Origin: an uncultured Prevotellaceae bacterium
Lineage (GTDB): Bacteria > Bacteroidota > Bacteroidia > Bacteroidales > Muribaculaceae
DNA: 13,719 nucleotides
Assembly (NCBI GenBank): GCA_937916085.1
Contig: CALGGO010000087.1
Location: 1 to 13,719 of the forward strand
Direction: 5' to 3'
The notes beneath the pieces were generated by a model, which saw only the letters and a list, made by a program, of their open reading frames with translations, ran no database searches and was not told the origin of the DNA. The translations under genes were made by a program, and so were the position numbers. Shown piece after piece: positions 1 through 7,050 of the stretch (its first letter is position 1; each line of letters starts with the position of its first letter).

Positions 1-67
1 AGCAGCATGACACTTGTCTCGTCAGCTCGTCAGCTTGTTTACTAGTCAGCTTGATGACCGACCGGTG

Positions 68-112
68 TTAAAAACCAGATGACCGACACCTTGTGGCATC
101 GGTCATCTGGTT
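68..112 (-). terminator. Intrinsic terminator downstream of rpsU
   Basis: A perfect inverted repeat (AACCAGATGACCGA at 73-86 and its complement at 99-112) encloses a 12-nt loop. On the minus strand it is followed by a short T run (complement of 70-74). It lies about 30 bp past the rpsU stop codon and is oriented to end that transcript. The rest of 1-142 shows no gene. It does contain a second copy of GATGACCGAC at 53-62 and three copies of GTCAGCT at 21-51, which look like minor local duplication. Confidence 0.75.
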
Positions 113-142
113 GTGATAAGAGAAATTCTTGTTAATCCTGAT

Positions 143-337
143 TTAGAGCTCCTCAGTAGTGTGGAGGTGCTGCACGTAAACAGCCTTCATCATCTTCTTG
201 CGGTTGGTTACGCTGGGCTTCTCAAACTGCTGACGCTGACGCAATCTCTTGATAATGCCAGTACGCTCGGTTTTTCTCTTAAATTTCTTCAAGGCGCGCT
301 CAATGTTCTCGCCTTCTTTGATAGGAACAATAATCAT
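143..337 (-). CDS. rpsU: 30S ribosomal protein bS21
   Basis: This 64-residue, very basic protein is bS21, the small-subunit protein next to the 3' end of 16S rRNA and its anti-Shine-Dalgarno sequence. It begins MIIVPIKEGENIERALKKFK and continues with the RKTERTGIIKRLRQRQQFEKPS core, both typical of the Bacteroidota form; the length is normal for the phylum. The open frame extends 27 codons further upstream, but that extension lacks bS21 similarity, so I chose the ATG at 335-337. No Shine-Dalgarno sequence precedes it. The gene is monocistronic in this window, with a hairpin terminator after it. I find no strong TAnnTTTG promoter immediately upstream, so it may be fed partly by readthrough from the small-RNA promoter at 665-694. 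That is inference. Confidence 0.95.
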   Translation of the reverse strand: MIIVPIKEGENIERALKKFKRKTERTGIIKRLRQRQQFEKPSVTNRKKMMKAVYVQHLHTTEEL

Positions 338-484
338 AATTTTGTTGTGTATTAAAATGTTGTAAATTAATTGTTTTGTCAGTTTTGTGGCGACAATCCA
401 CTCACGCTTTGCCGTCAAAGGCCTCGCGCAATGTATTCGTGACCAAAAAAGCCAGAATGTGATCGTCTAAAAAAGTGATTTATT

Positions 485-511
485 AATAAAATGCTTACGC
501 TCGGAAGCATT
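485..511 (-). terminator. Intrinsic terminator of the small RNA
   Basis: AATGCTT (505-511 on the minus strand) pairs with AAGCATT (490-496) around an 8-nt loop and is followed by TTTATTAATA. It lies about 150 bp upstream of the rpsU start, so it would either end a separate small RNA or act as an attenuator for rpsU. Confidence 0.6.
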
Positions 512-659
512 ATTTCCGCTTTTATGGCAGCAATCTGGCGCAATCTTCTCTCGATTGAACCAGAGCCTCGGCAGTGCGGAAGGCTGCCATCTGAAAAGGG
601 TTATATGTCTGTTATTCAGTATTCTATGGTGGTTAAAACAAACCTCCTTTCAATTTTAT
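485..659 (-). ncRNA. Candidate structured small RNA or leader upstream of rpsU
   Basis: This is a transcription unit of about 175 nt inferred from sequence. A perfect Bacteroidota promoter (665-694) points into it and a hairpin with a T-rich tail (485-511) closes it. On the minus strand, in order, it can fold: (1) GGAGGUU (641-647) with AACCACC (628-634), one A-A mismatch; (2) GGCAG (584-588) with CUGCC (570-574); (3) UCUGG/CAAUC (560-564, 553-557) with GAUUG/CCAGA (541-545, 534-538); (4) the terminator hairpin. The loop of hairpin 2 contains UUCCGC (576-581), complementary to GCGGAA (514-519), so a pseudoknot is possible. AUGGCAGC (583-590) can also pair with GCUGCCAU (524-531), giving alternative folds. 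The architecture resembles known Bacteroidales small RNAs such as the Bacteroidales-1 motif, or a 6S-type RNA, but I cannot assign a family. It could instead be an attenuator leader of rpsU. A 22-codon ORF lies inside (522-590). Confidence 0.6.
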
Positions 660-664
660 GCCTG

Positions 665-694
665 CAAAGGTAATCATTTTTTCTGAAATGCAAA
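665..694 (-). promoter_or_regulatory. Promoter of the small RNA (possibly also rpsU)
   Basis: On the minus strand, TTTG (691-694) and TACCTTTG (665-672) are separated by 18 bp. They match the Bacteroidota -33/-7 consensus (TTTG, TAnnTTTG) exactly. The predicted start is near 657-660. The -33 box begins only about 20 bp past the stop codon of the preceding lipoprotein gene. Confidence 0.7.
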
Positions 695-714
695 ATAAAT
701 TGTAGAATTTATTT
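693..714 (-). terminator. A/T-only inverted repeat at the end of the beta-helix gene
   Basis: AAATAAATT (693-701) and AATTTATTT (706-714) form a perfect 9-bp repeat around a 4-nt loop, overlapping the stop codon at 713-715. With no G-C pairs it is a weak terminator at best. It is the only candidate between the beta-helix gene and the small-RNA promoter. Confidence 0.3.
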
Positions 715-2638
715 ATTTTATTGTATTGTTATTTAGCAGTTTTGAGTTCTTGCTGTTGCTAGGCATAAGTCTGGCGTTGGCCGACTTGCGGTTGAAATTG
801 TTGCCTGTGACTTTGAAGTTCTTGGTGTTGAGGTCGGCGTTGCCGGCGAAAGCCTCCGAACCTCTTAGGTCGATGTTGTTGCCCTGCATCTCTACGAGTT
901 TAGGAGTAGTCTTGAAATCCACCACCTTCTCGCTGGCGATGGTGTTGTTCTTGAGCTTAAGGGTGGCATTGCTGTTGTCGCTCACAAACAAGCACTTGGT
1001 GCTGGCGATGTTGCAGCCTGTAGCTTCAATGTTGCTCACACCTTTAGCCACAGTGGTTGATGGCAGAGCGAGAGTAGAGTTTGTGATCTTCACATCTTTT
1101 ATGCCGTTAAAGTAGTTTACAATCGTTCCACTGCCCGTTACTGTGAGATTGGTGGCTTTAAAAATCATATCCTTGTTCTTTACATGTGGAAGACACAAAG
1201 AGTTCACTTTTGTCCCACTTCCAAGATTTATAGTGACATTGTTAAGCTCATATTGTGGAGTGTGACTTGTAGCGCCGAATATAGAAAAGAAATCTAGCGA
1301 GGACCACTCCTCATTGCTGGCAGGGTGCAACTTGACATCAAAATTTATGGTCACATTATCGAGCACTACTTTGTTAGTGCGGTTTCTTATGGTGCCAAAA
1401 TTCCTGTTTTTCTTGACATCGAAAGTGGTGTTGCGCACGGTGAACACATCGTCCTTTGCGCCCTCGCTCACATTGATGATATACTGCGAGCCATCAAGCG
1501 TTAAGTAGTCATCAGTGATTTCGAAGTAGCAACCATCTATCACGTTGTTGTAATTCAAGTACTCATAACCTTTAGCCCTTTCCTGCTTGGGACCTGTGGC
1601 GCAGCGTGTGAAGCGACTGTTGGTGGCTGTCACATTGTTGCTGTACTCGGCAATATCCAAGCCTTGCAGACAGTATTCTGCCACTACATTATTGACTCGG
1701 CAGTTGCTCACATGCAGCCCCACAGCCTGATAATAGATGTGGCTTGCTGTGCAGTCGAGACAGCTCACGTTGCGCACATCGCACACCCGTTCTTTCCTGC
1801 CAACAAGAAAGCCGTTTTGATGCATCTCGAAGTGGCATCGCTGCATGGTGATGTTTTCGCTGCGCTTGCCGTCTTCGGCATCGATAAATACAGTATATCC
1901 AGCCACTCCCATGCTTGCCAGCTTGTCGTTTTTTATGTTATAGGTATTGCTTGAATTATATTTCACACCGTTGAATGTGAGCTCACCGCCATTATTCAAG
2001 ACGGGAATAAAGTCATGAATACCCTCAAAGCCCACCCACTTCATGTCGTGGATGTTAATATCGCAGCAGTTAATCATGTGTAGTCCAATAATCATGGTGC
2101 CGCCACTTAATTCGAGATTACGGGCATCCTTAATGGTAACATCCTTCACCTTCTCGCCGCTGTAAAAGCTGCCGTTGAAGGTCATTTTCACCCCGTTGCT
2201 ATTGCTCAGCAACTGCGCCAGCTGCTGAAAGGCGCGTGTGTTGTCGGTACCCTGGTTGCGGGTTGTGTTGAAGCGTTTGCCCTTATAGGTGTAGCTGTGA
2301 GACTTACTTGTCATGTTTGACACGAGTCCCAGGTTAGTGGCATAGAGCTGGGAATTGACAATGGTGGCGTTAGTGAAGTTGCAGTTCTCAAACGCCACAT
2401 TGGTGCCGTTGGGCACTATCTTGATGTTTCGGCCAGTGATAGTGGCGTTCACGATTTTGCCACCTTTCTGGAACACCAGCGTGCTGCCGTCGCCCACCTG
2501 TACAGTGCCCCCTTTTATAGTCTTAGTTATTGTGTAAGTACGATTAGCCTGACGCAGCGAGTTAGCGTTCTGCGCCGCGCAGCTCATCAACGATGTCGCC
2601 ACAATGAGCATCAGCGATATATTTAAAATACGTTTCAT
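713..2638 (-). CDS. Right-handed parallel beta-helix lipoprotein (pectate-lyase-like fold)
   Basis: This is a predicted secreted lipoprotein of 641 residues. It starts at the ATG at 2636-2638 (MKRILNISLMLIVATSLMSC), because this gives a type II signal peptide with Cys20 as the lipidated residue. The frame runs 31 codons further upstream without signal-like sequence. No acidic residues follow Cys20, so the usual Bacteroidota surface-export signal is not evident and a periplasmic-facing location is possible. Residues about 129-140 (NQGTDNTRAFQQ) resemble the N-terminal motif of the pectate-lyase-3 superfamily. The rest is a long run of short strands rich in Asn, Thr and Val (NVTATNSRF, KVVLDNVTINF, DVKITNSTL), the pattern of stacked beta-helix coils. 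Such folds bind or cleave polysaccharides, but I see no catalytic motif that fixes a substrate. It is probably a separate unit from the amylase, because a terminator lies between them. Confidence 0.75.
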   Translation of the reverse strand: MKRILNISLMLIVATSLMSCAAQNANSLRQANRTYTITKTIKGGTVQVGDGSTLVFQKGGKIVNATITGRNIKIVPNGTNVAFENCNFTNATIVNSQLYATNLGLVSNMTSKSHSYTYKGKRFNTTRNQGTDNTRAFQQLAQLLSNSNGVKMTFNGSFYSGEKVKDVTIKDARNLELSGGTMIIGLHMINCCDINIHDMKWVGFEGIHDFIPVLNNGGELTFNGVKYNSSNTYNIKNDKLASMGVAGYTVFIDAEDGKRSENITMQRCHFEMHQNGFLVGRKERVCDVRNVSCLDCTASHIYYQAVGLHVSNCRVNNVVAEYCLQGLDIAEYSNNVTATNSRFTRCATGPKQERAKGYEYLNYNNVIDGCYFEITDDYLTLDGSQYIINVSEGAKDDVFTVRNTTFDVKKNRNFGTIRNRTNKVVLDNVTINFDVKLHPASNEEWSSLDFFSIFGATSHTPQYELNNVTINLGSGTKVNSLCLPHVKNKDMIFKATNLTVTGSGTIVNYFNGIKDVKITNSTLALPSTTVAKGVSNIEATGCNIASTKCLFVSDNSNATLKLKNNTIASEKVVDFKTTPKLVEMQGNNIDLRGSEAFAGNADLNTKNFKVTGNNFNRKSANARLMPSNSKNSKLLNNNTIK

Positions 2639-2851
2639 AATGTCGGAGTGTTTTAACCCAAATCGGTCATTAGGATTTATGTTAGAACAGAATTTATTTT
2701 TAGCAGGTTGTGAAGAGATTGTCGAAGGCATAGCGGGCTATGATGAGACAATATCTGCAACAAGATGCAAAAATAAAACTGTTATAGCATAAATAGACCT
2801 AAAAAAACACCTATCGTCGCCTAATGAGCGATTCGGGTTTAATTAATGATG

Positions 2852-2859
2852 CAAAGATA
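2852..2859 (-). promoter_or_regulatory. Putative -7 element for the beta-helix lipoprotein gene
   Basis: The minus strand reads TATCTTTG here, an exact TAnnTTTG match, but without a clear TTTG upstream. A second exact match, TATTTTTG, lies at 2768-2775 and is closer to the start codon. Either would leave a leader of about 120-210 nt. The stretch 2639-3035 holds no gene: only these elements, the amylase terminator, and two copies of TAAACGCAAC at 2920-2941. Confidence 0.4.
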
Positions 2860-2940
2860 ACTATAATTTTGATAAGAATGCACTTCATTGGTTTAAATTT
2901 CTGTTCAGCAAAACAACTATAAACGCAACAATAAACGCAA

Positions 2941-2972
2941 CCGAGCCACGGCGATGGAGTGCCGTGGCTCGG
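2941..2972 (-). terminator. Terminator of the alpha-amylase gene
   Basis: A perfect 12-bp inverted repeat (CCGAGCCACGGC at 2941-2952, complement at 2961-2972) has an 8-nt loop. On the minus strand it is followed by the moderately T-rich TTGCGTTTATTGTT. It lies about 65 bp past the amylase stop and separates it from the beta-helix gene. On the plus strand GGTTTTG follows, so it may work both ways. Confidence 0.75.
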
Positions 2973-3035
2973 GGTTTTGTGTAATGACAGTGTAGAATAA
3001 TGTTCCTCAATTGTGCATTATCACTGCATTATGCA

Positions 3036-5978
3036 TTAGTTATTTCCCAGCAAGATGTTGTAAACTGCGGTGACATCGGCAGCCGTTACCTCTCCGTCGC
3101 CGGTGACGTCGGCATTCTCCTCATAGTTGTTGCTGTCGCCAAGGAGAATGTTGTAGATTGCTGTAATGTCGGCTGCTGTGACTTCTCCATCGCCGTTCAC
3201 ATCACCATATACAGCAGGCTTAGCTTCGATGACTCCCAGCAGTCCGCTCTCGGTGTAATAGCCGCCGTTGACGAACACGAAGTCGCTGGTCTGTGGCCAT
3301 CCGTAGTTGCTGAAGATGATGCCTGTGGGCTCTGCCTGGCTAGAAGTGGTCCATCGGTAGATGTTCTTTCCGCTAGGTGCCACGCCTACCACATCGACGA
3401 GTCCCACGCCTGGCCAAGCGCCACCAGTGAAGTTGGTGCTGGTGTTCCAAACCCAAGTGTAAGGCTCATAGTAATTGTTGCTCTCGAAGTAAGCGAACTG
3501 CTGCCCATCGATCCATGTGGCGCACGAGGGGATATCGGCACTTGTCAAGTCCATGTGCTGCGAAGTGACATTGGTAGCGGTATTAGTGCCGTTATACTCA
3601 AAGTAGCTGTCGGACGTAAGTCCTGTGATGTCGCCCGTCTGGTTGCCATTGCCATCGTTGAAGATGATGTTGATGGGGTTCACGTCGTAGGTATAGGTCC
3701 ACCACTTCTCGCCGTCGATAGTCTCGCTGGCAGTCATCACGGTGCCAGGCCAGTCGCCGTTGTGCTGTGTGCCATTGCTCTCCCACGAGTACAGGTAAGG
3801 AGCGTTGGCTGCCTTGCAGTAGATTTTCACGGTGTTGCTGGTGCCTGTGCTGCCACTGCCCGCACTTGTCGCCTCCACAACCTTGTAGTTTCGGACCACC
3901 ACGCCCTTCACTTGGTCGTTAATGAGCAGACCAGCCTTAACGGTCACTTGCTGCCCTACCGTGGTGAACGAGAGCTCCTTCTTGGCAGTAGCCTTCTCGC
4001 TTGCTGGAGTGGGCTCGCTGCCATCGGTGGTAAACACAATAACGGCATCGCCATAGCTTGCGTTGATGTAAACCTTCTTGTTGGCGGGCAGGTCACCGCT
4101 AGGCTTGTCGATGCATACAAATGGGTTATAAAGCTCAGCGAGGTAGATGTTGCTCAGGTCGCGAGCCTCTTGACCACTGAATGTGTAGAACACGTCGCCA
4201 GCCACATCGGTAACGTCTTGCGTCTGGGTGCTGTCGGCTCCATCGCTCAAGATAAAGTTTAACGTGTAGTCGGGGCTAGGCTTGGTGAAGGTTTTATAGT
4301 AGAACTCCTGACCTCCCACAATGCGCGTGCTGGTGAGCTGAGTGCCTGGCCATTCGGCAGACACAATTGCGCCATCCTCTTCCCAAACATATAGGTAAGG
4401 AGCGTCGGTGCTCTTCACATAGATGGTGATGCTATTGGGGTCGGCATCGCCAATGATGTAGTTGCGTGTCACGACACCGCTCACCTCGCCTTCCATGAGC
4501 ACACCCACCTTGAGAGTGGTGGTCTCGGTGAAGGTGAATGTGGTAGTACCTGTGATTTGAGCGCTCTCTGGAGTAGGATTAGTGCCGTCGGTAGTATATA
4601 CCAGAGTAGTGCTTGACATTGATGACTTCACGTTGACGGTCACCGAGTTGGCATACACGCCGCTGGCTTTGTCAATCACTGGATATCCCACTATCTTGCC
4701 TATCTTCTCGCTGTTTACCCAATCGATACCCTTGGTGATGTAGAAAGAGTAGTTAGTGCCGCTTTGCACGAGCTGCCAGTCAGAGCCTGGATTGCTTGCT
4801 GCGGCGGAGCCTAGACGCACCATCACGTTGCCCACCGAGCCAGCAGTGGTGAAGATGATGCCGCCGCTCATCTGGCTGCTGGTGCAGCTGCTCATGTTAG
4901 TGACGCCACAGGCGCGGCGACCCTTGATCATGTTGGTGATAGCGGTCTTATATTCCTCGTAGTGCTTGCTGAAGATGCAGGGTGTGCCAGGCATGGCGAG
5001 GATGAAGGCGTTAGCCGCCTCGATGTTGCCGCCGCACTTGTTGTGGTCCTCGTTGGTGTCGTGGTTATCGACAAAGGTCACGGCATAGCGCTTGTAGTTG
5101 TCGTCGGAGATAAGACCGGCAAAGTCGAGCGCCCCCCAGTTGCCGCCGCCAAAGGCGTCGTTGATGGCAAACTTGAGAGCGAAGTCGAAGGTGCCGCTCT
5201 GGATAGCGCCGTTCACACTGGTGCCGTTTATCCATTGCTTGAGGAGATCGGTGTTGCCATCGAAGTACTCGCCCACCGAGAAGATGGGGTTGGTGGCGGC
5301 GTTATACTTGCCGGTATATTGTGGGGCATATCCCTTGGTCATGTCGAGGCGGAAGCCCACATATCCTATCTCGTTAAGCAGGAAGTTCTGGTAGGTGATG
5401 CAGTTTTGCTGCACACGGGTGTTGGTGTGGTCAAGGTCGCGCGCACCGTCAAATCCCTCCCCAGTGTCTAGATTTCCGCCACCGGGCTGGTCGTCGTTGC
5501 TCACGATGCCTGTGAAGTTAACGTTGTCCCATGTCACGGAGTAGTCGCCCACCGTCTCATCGAGGAACTCGAGATACACGGTGTCGCCCGAGGCAATCAC
5601 TTGCGCCTTGCCATCTTTGTGGTTGAGCACAAGGTCCTCGATGATGCCGGTACCCATGGCACCATAGGTCTGAATCATGTTGATAAGCTTGCTCTGCGTG
5701 CCAAAGATGGTGGTGTGGCGCAGCCAGCTGTAGGGCATGTAACCCATAGTCTCAGCCTTGTTGCCGCCGCGTGTCATTGCCGAGTTGGGCACCCATATCA
5801 GGTCGAAGATGGAGCCCAGCTCCTCGCTGCGGTTAGTAAGGTTCTCCCACTTGGTGTAGTCGTAGCTGTCCCAATAGAACCCTTGCAGCATGATGCCGCC
5901 ATAGTTGGCGGGCCACCCTTGAGCCATTGCGCTGATGGCAACGACCAACGATGCTAATGATAGATAGATTTTTTTCAT
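3036..5978 (-). CDS. Secreted multimodular GH13 alpha-amylase with CBM26 and dockerin-like modules
   Basis: This 980-residue enzyme should hydrolyse alpha-1,4-glucan (starch or glycogen) outside the cytoplasm. Residues 1-19 are a type I signal peptide (cleavage after AMA). The GH13 catalytic part covers about 20-415 and has all conserved regions: DLVLNH (115-120), GFRLD with nucleophile Asp212, VGEYF with acid/base Glu237, and FVDNHD with Asp307. Two chitobiase-C-terminal-like beta modules (about 432-508 and 619-699, each with YTTDGTNPTP-type motifs) alternate with CBM26-like starch-binding modules (about 516-602, 716-797 and 827-915, each with a WPGT/WPG motif and a late IIFNDG-type strand). 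The C-terminus (925-980) is a duplicated dockerin-type calcium-binding repeat (DVNGDGEVTAAD and DVTGDGEVTAAD, 31 residues apart). No susC/susD or scaffoldin gene is adjacent. Function of the catalytic domain is clear; the dockerin partner is unknown. Confidence 0.93.
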   Translation of the reverse strand: MKKIYLSLASLVVAISAMAQGWPANYGGIMLQGFYWDSYDYTKWENLTNRSEELGSIFDLIWVPNSAMTRGGNKAETMGYMPYSWLRHTTIFGTQSKLINMIQTYGAMGTGIIEDLVLNHKDGKAQVIASGDTVYLEFLDETVGDYSVTWDNVNFTGIVSNDDQPGGGNLDTGEGFDGARDLDHTNTRVQQNCITYQNFLLNEIGYVGFRLDMTKGYAPQYTGKYNAATNPIFSVGEYFDGNTDLLKQWINGTSVNGAIQSGTFDFALKFAINDAFGGGNWGALDFAGLISDDNYKRYAVTFVDNHDTNEDHNKCGGNIEAANAFILAMPGTPCIFSKHYEEYKTAITNMIKGRRACGVTNMSSCTSSQMSGGIIFTTAGSVGNVMVRLGSAAASNPGSDWQLVQSGTNYSFYITKGIDWVNSEKIGKIVGYPVIDKASGVYANSVTVNVKSSMSSTTLVYTTDGTNPTPESAQITGTTTFTFTETTTLKVGVLMEGEVSGVVTRNYIIGDADPNSITIYVKSTDAPYLYVWEEDGAIVSAEWPGTQLTSTRIVGGQEFYYKTFTKPSPDYTLNFILSDGADSTQTQDVTDVAGDVFYTFSGQEARDLSNIYLAELYNPFVCIDKPSGDLPANKKVYINASYGDAVIVFTTDGSEPTPASEKATAKKELSFTTVGQQVTVKAGLLINDQVKGVVVRNYKVVEATSAGSGSTGTSNTVKIYCKAANAPYLYSWESNGTQHNGDWPGTVMTASETIDGEKWWTYTYDVNPINIIFNDGNGNQTGDITGLTSDSYFEYNGTNTATNVTSQHMDLTSADIPSCATWIDGQQFAYFESNNYYEPYTWVWNTSTNFTGGAWPGVGLVDVVGVAPSGKNIYRWTTSSQAEPTGIIFSNYGWPQTSDFVFVNGGYYTESGLLGVIEAKPAVYGDVNGDGEVTAADITAIYNILLGDSNNYEENADVTGDGEVTAADVTAVYNILLGNN

Positions 5979-6019
5979 TGTTGATATAGTTTATAAATTA
6001 TATTGGCTAATATGGCAAG

Positions 6020-6027
6020 CAAATTTA
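6020..6027 (-). promoter_or_regulatory. Putative -7 element of the amylase gene
   Basis: The minus strand reads TAAATTTG, an exact TAnnTTTG match, about 42 bp upstream of the amylase start codon. No good TTTG box lies 18-20 bp further upstream, so the promoter may need an activator. The palindrome at 6083-6094 is about 60 bp upstream of this element. Confidence 0.4.
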
Positions 6028-6082
6028 CTAAAAATAGTGGAATGTATTATTATAAATTATTATATATTCCTTCAAAAAAGGT

Positions 6083-6094
6083 GCAAACGTTTGC
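6083..6094. promoter_or_regulatory. LacI/PurR-type palindromic operator
   Basis: GCAAACGTTTGC is a perfect 12-bp palindrome. With one flanking base on the left and two on the right it closely follows the classical LacI-family (PurR-like) operator form CGCAAACGTTTGCG. It lies between the divergent amylase and retropepsin genes, and is nested inside a longer repeat: AAAAAAGGT at 6074-6082 and ACCTTTTTT at 6103-6111. The operator type is recognised from the family; which regulator binds and which gene it controls is inference. Confidence 0.6.
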
Positions 6095-6131
6095 GTTTTC
6101 GGACCTTTTTTCTCAACTTTTATGCCATCAT

Positions 6132-6163
6132 CTTGCATGAGTGGAAAAAAAATGATACTTTTG
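6132..6163 (+). promoter_or_regulatory. Promoter of the retropepsin-Sel1 gene
   Basis: CTTG (6132-6135) and TACTTTTG (6156-6163) are separated by 20 bp and match the Bacteroidota -33/-7 pattern. The predicted start near 6170 leaves a leader of about 20 nt. Confidence 0.6.
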
Positions 6164-6188
6164 CACAATAAATATACAGAACACACTC

Positions 6189-7031
6189 ATGAAATTTCAT
6201 CAACTTTTTACCGATAAAACCAAGCTACTCTGCGTGCTTTTATTCTTGATTATCACTGTGACAATCTGCGCCTCGGCAGGTGACCATGTGGTGAACATGA
6301 AGCGCAAGAGCGGGGTGTATTACATCCCATGCGTCATCAATGGGGTGAAGAAAGACTTCATCTTCGACACCGGAGCTGCCAAGACAAGCCTCTCACAGGA
6401 GTTTGCCAACGAGCTGCTGGCAAAGCAAGCCTTGACACGCAACGACTTCAAGGGCACCACGCAAACGCGCAACGCCAACGGCGTGGTAGATAACAACGCC
6501 ACTGTTTTGCTTAAGCAAGTGAAAGTGGGAAACCGGCTGTTGAAAAATGTAGAGGCGATTATCGCGGTGTCACAAAAGGCGCCGCTGCTGCTGGGGCTCA
6601 ACGTGATTGACCTGCTTGGCGACTGGACGATGCGAAAGGGCAAACTTATCCTTCACGACTATTACGGAAAGACCGAAGAGGAAGAGAAACCACAGGTTAT
6701 CACTCCTGCCGACATCACCTACATCGATGACACAACACTCGAGCCCATTAGCGATAGCACCCTTGATGACGACTCCCAGCCCACCCTCCGTGTGCGAGCC
6801 TACAAGGGCGACCCCGAGGCGCAATACCAGCTCGGCATGATTTACCTTAAGGGCGTGGGCACCGACTCCAACCCAAAATTTGCCGTCGAGTGGCTACGCA
6901 TGGCAGCGACACAAGGGCACTTGGCGGCACAGCTCGCCCTCGCCGACTGCTACACCTACGGCTGGGGAGTGGAAATAGACGAGACCCAAGCCGAATACTG
7001 GCGCAACAAGTCCATTGAAGTGGAATACTGA
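6189..7031 (+). CDS. Exported retropepsin-like aspartic protease with Sel1 repeats
   Basis: This 280-residue protein has an N-terminal hydrophobic segment (about 12-28) ending in ASA at 28-30, so a signal peptide or membrane anchor is likely. Residues about 40-155 form a single retropepsin domain: FIFDTGAAKTSL carries the catalytic Asp60-Thr-Gly-Ala motif, and PLLLGLNVI (132-140) is the characteristic hydrophobic-hydrophobic-Gly element before the last strands. Retropepsins act as homodimers, one Asp from each chain. An acidic linker (about 160-200) leads to two Sel1-type helical repeats (about 207-240 and 243-275: AQYQLGMIYLKGVG, LADCYTYGWG), which usually bind proteins. The combination suggests a periplasmic or secreted protease recruited to a partner, but no substrate can be named. 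The ATG fits the promoter at 6132-6163. It is divergent from the amylase and alone on its strand. Confidence 0.85.
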   Translation: MKFHQLFTDKTKLLCVLLFLIITVTICASAGDHVVNMKRKSGVYYIPCVINGVKKDFIFDTGAAKTSLSQEFANELLAKQALTRNDFKGTTQTRNANGVVDNNATVLLKQVKVGNRLLKNVEAIIAVSQKAPLLLGLNVIDLLGDWTMRKGKLILHDYYGKTEEEEKPQVITPADITYIDDTTLEPISDSTLDDDSQPTLRVRAYKGDPEAQYQLGMIYLKGVGTDSNPKFAVEWLRMAATQGHLAAQLALADCYTYGWGVEIDETQAEYWRNKSIEVEY

Positions 7032-7050
7032 TGTAGTTAACAGTTTATAA

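Noticed and set aside
338..418. 27-residue N-terminal extension of bS21
   Set aside because: The extension is unlike any bS21, and the normal start MIIVPIKEGE at 337 gives the usual 64-residue protein.
541..566. T-arm-like GGTTCAATC, possible tRNA
   Set aside because: No acceptor stem, D-arm or anticodon arm can be drawn around it; it is explained by the hairpin at 534-564.
491..673. 60-codon plus-strand ORF in the rpsU upstream region
   Set aside because: It has no recognisable domain and runs against the promoter and terminator that define a minus-strand RNA.
3000..4262. 420-codon plus-strand open frame antisense to the amylase
   Set aside because: It lies wholly over the amylase gene and its terminator, shows no recognisable domain, and the opposite strand encodes clear GH13/CBM26/dockerin modules.
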